A stretch of DNA of 64,000 bases, from positions 124,001 through 188,000 of the forward strand of contig VGZT01000001.1 of assembly GCA_016872495.1 (NCBI GenBank). The letters run 5' to 3'. Shown here piece after piece: positions 25,741 to 33,702 of the stretch. The notes under the pieces were generated by a model. The model had not been told where the DNA came from. It searched no databases and saw only the letters and a list, made by a program, of their open reading frames with translations. The position numbers were made by a program, and so were the translations under genes. The stretch comes from SAR202 cluster bacterium (lineage in GTDB: Bacteria > Chloroflexota > Dehalococcoidia > Lucifugimonadales > Lucifugimonadaceae). The first letter of the stretch is position 1. Each line of letters starts with the position of its first letter.

Positions 25741-27186
25741 TTGAACGAACGTGAACTGATGCTGATGCCCGCCCACAAGCAGCGGGAACTCGTGGTGCAG
25801 AAGAAGGTCTCGTCGAGGGAACTGGTCGAGGCATCCCTGAAGCGGATCGACGCCCTCGATTCCAAGCTGCACGCCTTCATTACGGTTGACTACGAGGGGG
25901 CGCGTGCAGCAGCCGCGGCCGCCGACAAGGCGGTGGCGGCCTCCCGCAACCCGGCCGACCTGCCGCCGCTGATCGGCGTGCCCATCTCCATCAAAGACCT
26001 CGAGCTGACCAAAGGATTGCGCACGACCCTCGGGTGCAAGGTGTACGAAAGCTTCGTGCCCGAGTCGGACTCGATCGTCGTCGAACGAGTCCGCAAGGCA
26101 GGGGCGGTGATCGTGGGCAAGACCAACACGCCCGAGTTCGGCAACAGCGCCGAGACCTACACCAAGGTCGCGCCGGCGTGCAACAACCCCTGGGACGTCA
26201 CGAAGACCCCGGGCGGCTCAAGCGGCGGGGCCGCTGCCAGCGTCGCCGCCGGCATGGTGGCGACATCCACCGGCACGGACGGTGGAGGGTCGGTACGGCT
26301 CCCATGCCATTTCACAGGGCTGTATGGGATCAAGCCGACCCAGGGCCGGATCCCGCGCTACGGCGGCGTGGGCCGGCCGTCGACTAACCAGACCTCAACC
26401 AGCGGCCCGATGACGTGGACGGTGCTCGATTCGGCGATTCTCATGAAGGCCCTTTCAGGGCACGACAGCCGGGACCCCGGATCGCTGCGCGAGCCTGTTC
26501 CGGACTTTCCGGCGCACTGCCGCGGCGGCGTGAAGGGCATGCGTGTCGCATTTACCGTCGACTGCGGGTTCGCTGCGGTTGACCCGGAGATCGCGAAGTC
26601 GGTCGTCGATTCAGCCAGGGTCTTCGAGTCGCTCGGCGCACACGTCGCAGAAGCGAAGCTCAAATTCGATCCCCCGCCTTTCGAGTACTGGTACACCGTC
26701 TGGTGTGGCAACCAGAAGGCGATGTACGGCCACCTGGTGGAAGAGCGGCTCGCCGACCTGATGCCATATACGGTCGCCATGAACTACCGTGGGGCTCAGA
26801 TTACGGCTGCCGAGTATTCGAGGGCCCTGCGGCATGCCGACGGACTGCGCTGCCAGATGGGCGACTTCTTCGAGAAGGTCGACCTGCTGCTGATGCCGAC
26901 CGCCGCAGTGACCGCCTTCCCGCACCAGGATCCACCGAAGCACGTGGGCGGGAAGCCCGCGCTGCGCTCGGAGGCCGGTATTCCCTACGGAGCGATCCCG
27001 TTCACGATGGCGTTCAACATCGGCTGGAACCCGGCAGCTTCGATCCCGAGCGGCTTCGACTCACACGGCATGCCGATCGGGCTGCAACTCGTCGGCGACC
27101 TCTCCGATGAAGAGACCGTGCTGCGAGCATCGGCGGCGTTCGAGGAAGCTCGTCCCTGGGCGGCCCGGCGTCCACCCGTGTCCTGA
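25741..27186 (+). CDS. Amidase (GatA/amidase-signature family)
   Basis: Hydrolyses a carboxylic amide bond. The Ser-cisSer-Lys triad is identifiable with numbering from the TTG at 25741: K85 in VPISIKDLELTKG, S160/S161 in TPGGSSGGAAAS, nucleophile S184 in TDGGGSVRLPC. 481 residues, normal for the family. It is not GatA of the tRNA amidotransferase, since no gatB/gatC are near. Likely co-transcribed with the SDR just upstream. Substrate unknown; a second, different amidase lies at 35367. Confidence 0.9.
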   Translation: MNERELMLMPAHKQRELVVQKKVSSRELVEASLKRIDALDSKLHAFITVDYEGARAAAAAADKAVAASRNPADLPPLIGVPISIKDLELTKGLRTTLGCKVYESFVPESDSIVVERVRKAGAVIVGKTNTPEFGNSAETYTKVAPACNNPWDVTKTPGGSSGGAAASVAAGMVATSTGTDGGGSVRLPCHFTGLYGIKPTQGRIPRYGGVGRPSTNQTSTSGPMTWTVLDSAILMKALSGHDSRDPGSLREPVPDFPAHCRGGVKGMRVAFTVDCGFAAVDPEIAKSVVDSARVFESLGAHVAEAKLKFDPPPFEYWYTVWCGNQKAMYGHLVEERLADLMPYTVAMNYRGAQITAAEYSRALRHADGLRCQMGDFFEKVDLLLMPTAAVTAFPHQDPPKHVGGKPALRSEAGIPYGAIPFTMAFNIGWNPAASIPSGFDSHGMPIGLQLVGDLSDEETVLRASAAFEEARPWAARRPPVS

Positions 27187-27214
27187 TCCCCGTCTGGCAA
27201 GAAACTCCTCGGCA

Positions 27215-27240
27215 GCGGCCCCGGAGCGATCCGGGGCCGC
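27215..27240 (+). terminator. Strong hairpin after the amidase gene
   Basis: GCGGCCCCGGA and TCCGGGGCCGC form a perfect 11-bp stem with a GCGA tetraloop, 29 bases after the amidase stop. Only a short T run (GTTTC) follows, so it may be an imperfect or factor-assisted terminator. It sits between convergent genes and could serve both strands. Confidence 0.65.
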
Positions 27241-27352
27241 GGTCCGTTTCGGCTGCGCGCCGCCGGGCGGGCAGGGCACTGCGTAAAGGAGAGCCTCCTG
27301 ACGCTGCTCCGAAAGCTGCAGGGCTGGCTGGAAGCGCCCGCGAGCTGAAGTA

Positions 27353-28501
27353 CTACCAGTCGGCGACTGATCCGTCGTTCTCGTAGACCCATCCGGGCCC
27401 ACCGAGTTCCTCCGTGTAGGTGTCGATGTTCTTGGTCGCCGCCTTCTCGTCGATCTCGATCCCCAGCCCGGGCCCCTTTGGCAGTTCGATGTGCCCGTTC
27501 TTTACGACCCAGTCTTTCTTCAGGAGCCCGTTGCCTAGCCCGGCATCCACCTGCTCCTGGATCAGGAAGTTGGGTACACAGGCGTCAACCTGCATGCACG
27601 CTGAGAAGGCGACCGGGCCGATCGCACAGTGCGGCATGATGTGGATGTAGTAGACCTCGGCCATGTTGGCGATCTTCTTCAATTCGGAAATGCCGCCGCA
27701 GTGCGCGACGTCGGGCTGCAGGAGGGCCGCTGCCTGCTTCTCGATCACCTGGCGGAACTCCCAGCGCGAGAGCAGGCGCTCACCGGTCGCTATGTGGTAT
27801 GGCACCGCGCGTGCCACCAGCGCCAGGGCGTCCGGGTTCTCCTGCGGTACCGGCTCCTCGACGAACATCGGACGCATGCCCTTGATTTCGTGGCAGACCT
27901 CGATCGCGAGCGCGGGCGTCATCTTCCCGTGGAAATCGAACGCCAGTTCGACATTCGGGCCGACCCACTCGCGCATCATGTACGCGGCTTTCACGAACTC
28001 GTCGATCCGGGTCGGTGACTCCTGGGCATGCCATTTGCCAGCGGGGCCCGCCTTGTACGCGGTGTAGTTGCCCTTCTTCCTGAGCATGTCGAGCCGCTTC
28101 CGGGAAGCAGCCAGCCCTTCGTCGGTCAGGTCACCAATGCCCCAGTGGGCGTACACGCGAATCCGGTCGCGCGTGGCCCCGCCCATGAGCTGGTAGGAGG
28201 GCACGCCAAAGTGCTTGCCCGCGATGTCCCATAGCGCCTGGTCGATGCCGGCGAGCGCGCTCATCAGGACGTTGCCGCCCTTGAAGAATGCGCTGCGATA
28301 GATCGCCTGCCAGTGGTGCTCGATGCGGAGCGGATCCTTGCCGATGAGGTAGTCGGAGAGCTCTTCGACCGCCGCCCAGGTGCTCCTGGGTTTCCCCTCG
28401 AGCGTCGTCTCGCCCCAGCCTTCGATCCCCGTGTCGGTGGTGATCCGGATCAGCCGGCATCGATTGCGCGGCCGGTACTGATCTATTCGCTTGATCTTCA
28501 A
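27353..28501 (-). CDS. Enolase-superfamily dehydratase, galactonate-dehydratase-like
   Basis: Mandelate racemase/muconate lactonising enzyme family, 382 residues. Metal ligands and acid/base residues line up with D-galactonate dehydratase with a constant +6 offset: D189 and H191 (DFHG), E215 (VEEPVP), E241 (TGERL), H291 (MPHCAIGPVA); the E. coli DgoD set is D183, H185, E209, E235, H285. A sugar-acid dehydratase acting on galactonate or a similar aldonate is therefore probable, giving a 2-keto-3-deoxy acid. TTG start behind AGGAG. No cognate kinase or aldolase adjoins; a HpcH aldolase is 25 kb away. Confidence 0.88.
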   Translation of the reverse strand: MKIKRIDQYRPRNRCRLIRITTDTGIEGWGETTLEGKPRSTWAAVEELSDYLIGKDPLRIEHHWQAIYRSAFFKGGNVLMSALAGIDQALWDIAGKHFGVPSYQLMGGATRDRIRVYAHWGIGDLTDEGLAASRKRLDMLRKKGNYTAYKAGPAGKWHAQESPTRIDEFVKAAYMMREWVGPNVELAFDFHGKMTPALAIEVCHEIKGMRPMFVEEPVPQENPDALALVARAVPYHIATGERLLSRWEFRQVIEKQAAALLQPDVAHCGGISELKKIANMAEVYYIHIMPHCAIGPVAFSACMQVDACVPNFLIQEQVDAGLGNGLLKKDWVVKNGHIELPKGPGLGIEIDEKAATKNIDTYTEELGGPGWVYENDGSVADW

Positions 28502-28595
28502 ATAGGTCTCCTGTTCGTCATGTCTGGGCGAGTGCCGTGACGATGCCTGGCACTCGGCTCGCCCGTTCCTAAGCGGCGGGAATCATAGCAGCCGG

Positions 28596-28601
28596 TATAA
28601 G
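28596..28601 (+). promoter_or_regulatory. Possible -10 box upstream of the DUF1445 gene
   Basis: TATAAG (or TAAGAT shifted by two) lies 40 bases before the ATG at 28641, in a 139-bp divergent gap. The rest of that gap (28502-28640) contains the 5' leader of the dehydratase gene and no other gene. Confidence 0.35.
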
Positions 28602-28640
28602 ATGGGGCCTATCTAAGCAGACGCTCATGAGGTTGCCAGC

Positions 28641-29435
28641 ATGCTGCAGACCAGGACCGCCTCGACCGGCCGCGAAGCGCGTGCATTGATTCGCAAGGGG
28701 GCGCTCCGCCACCCCACCTCCGGGATCGCTCCCGGGTACGTGCAGACCAACCTCGCGATCCTTCCCATGGACCTGGCGTTTGACTTCCTCCTGTTCTGCC
28801 AGCGCAACCCCAAGCCGTGTCCTCTAATTGAGGTCCTCGAGCCCGGGCAGTTCGAGCCCCGGAGTTCCGCGCCCGGCGCCGATATCAGGACCGATGTGCC
28901 GAGATACCGGATCTACCGGCACGGAAAGCTCGAGGCAGAGGTCGAAGACCTCAAGGCGGTATGGCGGGACGACCTCGTGACGTTCCTGATCGGCTGCAGC
29001 TTTAGCTTCGAGCAGGCCCTGCTCAACAATGGGATCGAGCTTCCATACTGGGGCACCGATCAGAACGTGGCGATGTTCAAGACCAGCATTGCGACCACGC
29101 CGGCTGGCAAATTCGGCGGCCCGATGGTCGTCTCCATGCGCTGGATACCGCGTGAGAAGGTCGTTCGTGCGGTGCAGGCGACTTCTCGCTTCCCCGCGGT
29201 CCATGGCGCGCCGGTACACATCGGCGACCCCGAGGCGATCGGGATACGCGATGTCGGCAAGCCGGACTACGGCCGGGCGTGGCCGTCAAAGGCGGGCGAC
29301 GTACCGGTGTTCTGGGCGTGTGGCGTGACGCCCCAGGCCGTTGCGACCGCATCGAAACCGGCGCTGATGATCACGCACGCGCCCGGTCACATGTTCGTGA
29401 CCGACCTCAAGGACGAGGACGTGGCCGCGCTGTAG
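28641..29435 (+). CDS. DUF1445 protein: D-glutamate cyclase N-terminal half / putative hydro-lyase
   Basis: 264 residues of the DUF1445 family. Recognisable stretches: GIAPGYVQTNLAILP near the N-terminus, DLVTFLIGCSFSFEQALL, MVVSMRWIPREKV, FPAVHGAPVHIGDP and a C-terminal ITHAPGHMFVTDL. In vertebrates DUF1445 is fused to DUF4392 in mitochondrial D-glutamate cyclase (DGLUCY), which converts D-glutamate to 5-oxo-D-proline. Here the partner domain is encoded by the next gene, strong context support. Ribosome site TGAGG 7 bases before the ATG. Confidence 0.88.
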   Translation: MLQTRTASTGREARALIRKGALRHPTSGIAPGYVQTNLAILPMDLAFDFLLFCQRNPKPCPLIEVLEPGQFEPRSSAPGADIRTDVPRYRIYRHGKLEAEVEDLKAVWRDDLVTFLIGCSFSFEQALLNNGIELPYWGTDQNVAMFKTSIATTPAGKFGGPMVVSMRWIPREKVVRAVQATSRFPAVHGAPVHIGDPEAIGIRDVGKPDYGRAWPSKAGDVPVFWACGVTPQAVATASKPALMITHAPGHMFVTDLKDEDVAAL

Positions 29436-29510
29436 CCGAGCGAAAACGGGTCGAGTTTGGTGAGCGCGGGCGGGTGCCTTGCTGGCCCCGCTCGAAACCC
29501 CGGAGGCAGA

Positions 29511-30374
29511 GTGGCAAAGCCAGAACGCACAATCGAGGACATCATCCTTCAGAAGGATGGACGGAATATCGGGGCATTGAGGCCCCACCTGCCAGCCAAC
29601 TACGTCGAGGAAGCGGCCCGGCTGATCCTCGACAACCCGGCCAAAGCGCTGATCGCTACCGGATTCCATATCCTGTCGGCGGGCGCGCCGGAGACCGACG
29701 GCCCGCCGGGGGCGGTCGCGATCGGCAACGCGCTCAAGAAGCTCGGATTCGAGATCGCTTACGTCACTGACATCCATTCTTCGAAGGCGCTCAGGGCCGT
29801 CGCTCCGCGCAGCCAGAGGATTATCGACTTTCCGGTCACCGGCCACCGGGAGTCTTCCGAGTTCGCCTTCCAGGTGATCAAGGAAGAATCTCCGACGATC
29901 CTGATATCGACCGAGCGGTGTGGTCTCACCGGTGACGGCACGTATCGGAACATGCGCGGGCTCGACATATCGCAGTTCAACGCCAAGATCGACCACCTCT
30001 TCGACCTGCATCCGGCATCGGTCGGGATCGGCGACGGCGGCAACGAAATTGGCATGGGGAACCTCTACAAGGTGATCCCCAACTACGAGAAGCTGCCGAA
30101 GAGCCCCTGCGTTACCACCGTCAAGAAGCTGGTGATAGCCAGCGTGTCCAACTGGGGCAGCTACGGCCTGGTCGCAGGGCTTTCGTTGCTGGCCGGGAAG
30201 AATCTGCTGCCCACCGTTGAGCAGGAGATGAAATGGGTTGAGAACGCGGTCAAGGCCGGGGCCGTCGACGGGTTTTCCGGCGAGAGCAAGCCGTATGTGG
30301 ACGCCTTCCCGCCGGAAGTGAACTCCATCTGCCTGCGTGAATTGCACGAATTCCTGGATTCACGCGGTATCTGA
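29511..30374 (+). CDS. DUF4392 protein: D-glutamate cyclase C-terminal half
   Basis: 287 residues beginning at GTG 29511, five bases after a GGAGG site. Glycine-rich ATGFHILSAGAPETDGPPGA near residues 47-66, a Rossmann-like centre with STERCG, and GIGDGGNEIGMGNL about residues 167-180 are typical of DUF4392, the second half of D-glutamate cyclase. Together with the DUF1445 gene 75 bases upstream it forms a split DGLUCY. D-glutamate could come from peptidoglycan turnover; the product 5-oxo-D-proline would need an oxoprolinase not seen here. Confidence 0.87.
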   Translation: MAKPERTIEDIILQKDGRNIGALRPHLPANYVEEAARLILDNPAKALIATGFHILSAGAPETDGPPGAVAIGNALKKLGFEIAYVTDIHSSKALRAVAPRSQRIIDFPVTGHRESSEFAFQVIKEESPTILISTERCGLTGDGTYRNMRGLDISQFNAKIDHLFDLHPASVGIGDGGNEIGMGNLYKVIPNYEKLPKSPCVTTVKKLVIASVSNWGSYGLVAGLSLLAGKNLLPTVEQEMKWVENAVKAGAVDGFSGESKPYVDAFPPEVNSICLRELHEFLDSRGI

Positions 30375-30426
30375 GTCACGCCCCGGCGCCATGCACCGCT
30401 TTGAGATCGAACGGGACCTCCCGATA

Positions 30427-30449
30427 CTAGATCAAGCGTTCTGATCTAG
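30427..30449. repeat. Perfect 8-bp inverted repeat (possible operator or hairpin)
   Basis: CTAGATCA and TGATCTAG separated by the 7-base AGCGTTC, 53 bases after the DUF4392 stop. The AT-rich, exact symmetry stands out in GC-rich surroundings. No T tract follows, so it is a poor terminator; it could be a protein-binding site or an RNA hairpin. Confidence 0.55.
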
Positions 30450-30879
30450 CAGGAAGGGCCCGTGACCGAATGACTCCGCTCTGGGTCGCTGATCGTGTGT
30501 GGCGAGAGACGTTGTTGTTGCCTGCCGGTGACCGCCAGCAGAATCTGTTCCGGTCGTTGTTCTCGACCCGTCGCGAGCAGGACCTCCTTACCGACGAAAG
30601 TGCGCGGCCCCGCGAGGCGCTGGACTGGGCCCTCATTCGGACGCGCACCAGGTATCCGGGATACCGGCCACAAGTGAGCGTGGAGTTGCTGCGCGGCTGA
30701 CGGCCGGATCGTCCTCTGTGGTTCAGGCGCCTGGCGTGTCCTGTCCAAGACCTGGCGACAGTTCCCCACTGTTGAATCGCCCTAAACCTGACGACCTTCA
30801 ATAGAGGGTGCGCCGTCTCATTCGCGGCGCAGGGAAAACTAGGCCCGGAGTGTCGCCTCTACTCGTGGATCGGACAGCC
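30450..30879. other. 430-bp stretch without an assignable gene
   Basis: Lower GC than its neighbours. A plus-strand frame at 30470-30700 (76 codons) and minus-strand frames at 30427-30801 and 30446-30769 overlap one another; none has clear codon bias, ribosome site or recognisable domain. It may be a decayed gene or foreign insert. No terminal inverted repeats or transposase motifs were seen. Confidence 0.35.
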
Positions 30880-32133
30880 CTAGCGTTTGCCCCGATCGGT
30901 CCTCGTCAGGGTCTCCCGGAAGAGGACCGACATCCAGACCGCCCCGAACCCGCCCATCCCGGCGGTGACGAGGCCGCCTACGGCCAGCGAAACGGCGGAG
31001 GCGACCGCGCCGATCGCAAACGGCGCAATCATTCCACCGGTGTCCGTGAAGAAGCGCCAGACACCCAGGAATTCGCCAGCCCTGCCGCGCGGGGCGAGGT
31101 CGGCCCCCAGAGTGAGGACGGCGCCGCTGCTGAGTCCATTGCCAATGCCGGCCAGCACGGCGACACACAGCAGGCCCCAGAACGAGGTCGTGAGAGGCAT
31201 CAGTGCCAGGGCCGAGGAGATGACCAGCAGGCTGGGCACGATGGCAAATTTGCGGCCGAACCGGTCCATCAGCAGCCCGGCCGGATAGAAGAACAGCATG
31301 TCGACGGCCGCCGCGATTCCGATCGCCAGGCCGATGTCTCCGGCGCCCAGGCCGATCTCGGAGCCCCAGAGCGGGATCATCACTTGCCGGGCGTTCCTTA
31401 CCAGCTGCAGCGCCATCGCGGCTACGCCAGCGGTGAGGAACGCGCGGCGGTGCTCGGTCAGGGTCGAGCCGATCCGCGCATAGGCGTTGCGAGTCGGCCG
31501 GACGTTCGGCTGCTCCTGGCCTTCCTTCATCAGCACGACCACGAGCCCCAGCGTGATGAGCGCGAACCCGGACTGGACGAAGAATGGCACTCCGAGGCCA
31601 AAATGTTCTCCTACGAAGCCGCCGATGATTGGCCCGATGAAGGTGCCTAGCCGTCCCATTCCGCCAAAGAGTGAAAGCGCCCGCCCTCGATGTTGGACAG
31701 GCACGGTATCGGCGATGTAGGTGTGCCGCGAGATCGACCAGAGCGCCATTGCGCCCCCGATCAGGAAGCGCAGCGCGATGAACTGCCAGATCATGGTCGT
31801 CAGGCCGGTGAGCAGGGACAGCACCAGGATCGCAATCGTTCCGGCGATCATCGTCCTGCGACGCCCGAACCGGGCGACCAGCGTGCCGACCGGTAGGTCG
31901 AAAAGCACCGTGCCGAGTTCCCTGGCGCCGACCGCGAAAGCGGCAAGCCCGACGCTCGCGCCCAGGTCTCGTGCGAACAGCGGCACGATCGGGACGAGCA
32001 GCCCGGTGCCGATCGAGAGCAGGAATGAAGGCGCGTAGACGGTCCAGATGAGGCTGCGAATTCTGAACTCGCGGCCGTCGGTGCTCGACGGAGTCGAGGC
32101 CACGGGACTCGTCGTGCTATCCGTTGCAGGCAC
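30880..32133 (-). CDS. Major facilitator superfamily transporter
   Basis: 417 residues with about twelve hydrophobic helices after a ~25-residue Ser/Thr-rich N-terminal lead. The MFS loop-2/3 signature is present as LPVGTLVARFGRRRTM (about residues 78-93), and a second copy-like motif LLMDRFGRKFAI occurs in the second half. Drug-efflux-type antiporters share this layout, but substrate cannot be told. GTG start with a weak ribosome site. It follows an aminotransferase gene on the same strand but is separated from it by a strong hairpin. Confidence 0.85.
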   Translation of the reverse strand: MPATDSTTSPVASTPSSTDGREFRIRSLIWTVYAPSFLLSIGTGLLVPIVPLFARDLGASVGLAAFAVGARELGTVLFDLPVGTLVARFGRRRTMIAGTIAILVLSLLTGLTTMIWQFIALRFLIGGAMALWSISRHTYIADTVPVQHRGRALSLFGGMGRLGTFIGPIIGGFVGEHFGLGVPFFVQSGFALITLGLVVVLMKEGQEQPNVRPTRNAYARIGSTLTEHRRAFLTAGVAAMALQLVRNARQVMIPLWGSEIGLGAGDIGLAIGIAAAVDMLFFYPAGLLMDRFGRKFAIVPSLLVISSALALMPLTTSFWGLLCVAVLAGIGNGLSSGAVLTLGADLAPRGRAGEFLGVWRFFTDTGGMIAPFAIGAVASAVSLAVGGLVTAGMGGFGAVWMSVLFRETLTRTDRGKR

Positions 32134-32174
32134 TTTTTCGGGTCCTGATGCCGTTCTGAAACTCGGCCAAAGGG

Positions 32175-32201
32175 GAGGGCCCCCTCGTCGAGGGGGCCCT
32201 C
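32175..32201 (-). terminator. Strong hairpin after the aminotransferase gene
   Basis: GAGGGCCCCCTC and GAGGGGGCCCTC make a perfect 12-bp stem with a 3-base loop (GTC), 24 bases beyond the stop of the minus-strand aminotransferase and upstream of the MFS start. Only a short T run follows on the minus strand. It probably uncouples the two genes. Confidence 0.65.
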
Positions 32202-32225
32202 GATCTTAGAACTGGTCGGGGAAGC

Positions 32226-33449
32226 CTAGCGCCGGCCGGGAGCGACCCTCGCCTTGCCCCTGGACATCTGCTTTTCGATGATCGACGCAAGCAATGCTAT
32301 CCCGTCGCGGTTGTAGTCGGGCGACGGGTGGCCGTAGCAGAGACGGGCAAAGTTATCGCCGTTCCCGTTGGGGGCGAAATTGGACCCGGCCGAGTATCCA
32401 ACGCCAGCCTCGAAGCAGATTGGCTGAAGCGCGGTCATGTCGTAGTTCTTCGGCATCTCGAGCCAGATGTAGAGCCCGCCCGCCGGGTTGGTCCACTTCG
32501 CACCCATTCCGCCGAAATGCTCGCCGAGGGCCGAGACCATGGCGTCGCGCTTGGCCCTCTGGACATCGTTGATCTCGCTGATGTGCCCGTACATGTCCTT
32601 CTTGAGGTACTCGACGACCGCATAAGACGTGAACTGGCTTGGACCGCCGCCGGCCCGGAAGCTCAGGGCCCTGCGCTGCACGTCCTCGGGCACCGTGAAG
32701 TACCCGTGTCGGAGGCCGGGCGCCAGGATCTTCGAGAACGATGCCACGTAGTTGACGATCCCGCTGTCGTCGAGCGTGCGGAAGGCCGGCTGGGTCTCCC
32801 CCTCGATGCGCAGATCGACGTAGCAGTCGTCCTCAAGGATCGGCATGTTGTGGCGATGGGCGATTTCTAGGATCTTCTCGCGCCGCGCGCGCGGCAGGGT
32901 CGAGCCGGTGGGGTTCTGGAACTCGGGGATCGTATAGAGGTACTTGGGCTTCTTGCCCTGTTTGGTCAGGAGCTTGATCAGGTCTTCCAGGGCCTCCGGA
33001 ATGATGCCCTGATCGTCGAGCGGGGTTCCGACCACGTTGGCGCCCGCACGACGAAGCTGCGCCAGGGTACCGGTGTAGACGAATTCCTCGGTAATCACCG
33101 TGTCGCCTGGATTCGTCAGGGCCTGCACAACGAGCCAGTTGGCCTCGCTGGAGCCGGCCGTGATCACGACCTCCTCAGGGGTCACCTTGAAGCCGCGATC
33201 GCGCTCGAGCTTCGTGACCACGAGTTCGCGCAGCTCCGGCAAGCCGAGCGGGTGGGGGTAGTAGGCGAGGTCCTGCCCATCGCGCGCGAGCCCTGCCTTG
33301 AGCCCGTCCATCAGGCCTTCGAGCGGCACCGTCTCCGGGTCAGGATATGCCACCACGAAGTCGTACTTGGGGTGGATGACCTTGCGGGTTGGCAGGTCCT
33401 GCGACCTGCTCGAGAACAGGCCGGCGTAGCTGAATTTCGCCGAGGACAT
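32226..33449 (-). CDS. PLP-dependent aminotransferase (class I/II, 2-aminoadipate/LysN-like)
   Basis: 407 residues, fold type I. LAYYPHPLGLPELRELV near the N-terminus, PEFQNPTGSTLP, the aspartate in LEDDCYVDLRIEG and the PLP lysine in VASFSKILAPGLRHGY. This set is typical of the 2-aminoadipate/aromatic aminotransferases related to the MocR C-domain; no DNA-binding domain is fused. Amino donor and acceptor are not deducible. AGGAG sits 8 bases before the ATG. Confidence 0.88.
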   Translation of the reverse strand: MSSAKFSYAGLFSSRSQDLPTRKVIHPKYDFVVAYPDPETVPLEGLMDGLKAGLARDGQDLAYYPHPLGLPELRELVVTKLERDRGFKVTPEEVVITAGSSEANWLVVQALTNPGDTVITEEFVYTGTLAQLRRAGANVVGTPLDDQGIIPEALEDLIKLLTKQGKKPKYLYTIPEFQNPTGSTLPRARREKILEIAHRHNMPILEDDCYVDLRIEGETQPAFRTLDDSGIVNYVASFSKILAPGLRHGYFTVPEDVQRRALSFRAGGGPSQFTSYAVVEYLKKDMYGHISEINDVQRAKRDAMVSALGEHFGGMGAKWTNPAGGLYIWLEMPKNYDMTALQPICFEAGVGYSAGSNFAPNGNGDNFARLCYGHPSPDYNRDGIALLASIIEKQMSRGKARVAPGRR

Positions 33450-33689
33450 GTAATGATCTCCTGTTGTTGCTCGTCCGATTCGGCGCTGCGAAGCGTCTTC
33501 GGAGCGGGTTCCGTAGAGCCTGCCAATGTTAGTTCCGGATCAAATCGTTGACAACCGGAGGCCGCGCCGGCGTCCATGTCTGCCGCCTGGGGCTATGACG
33601 TGTTCACGCGCACGCGGTGGCGATGCGAACGGGCCAAAACCCGCGGTCGCGTGGATGGGACGCACGATGCCCACCACCCTTTGCAACCC

Positions 33690-33702
33690 TAGACTGGGTC
33701 AA
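33690..33702 (+). promoter_or_regulatory. -10 box suggesting a leaderless transcript for the transhydrogenase gene
   Basis: TAGACT at 33690-33695 lies six bases before the ATG at 33702, and no Shine-Dalgarno sequence is present. This spacing places the transcript start at or next to the start codon. The remaining 33450-33689 has one TTGACA at 33548-33553 without a matching -10, and no gene. Confidence 0.4.

Noticed and set aside
30450-30879. Insertion sequence remnant
   Set aside because: No transposase motif, terminal inverted repeats or target duplication found; left as unassigned.
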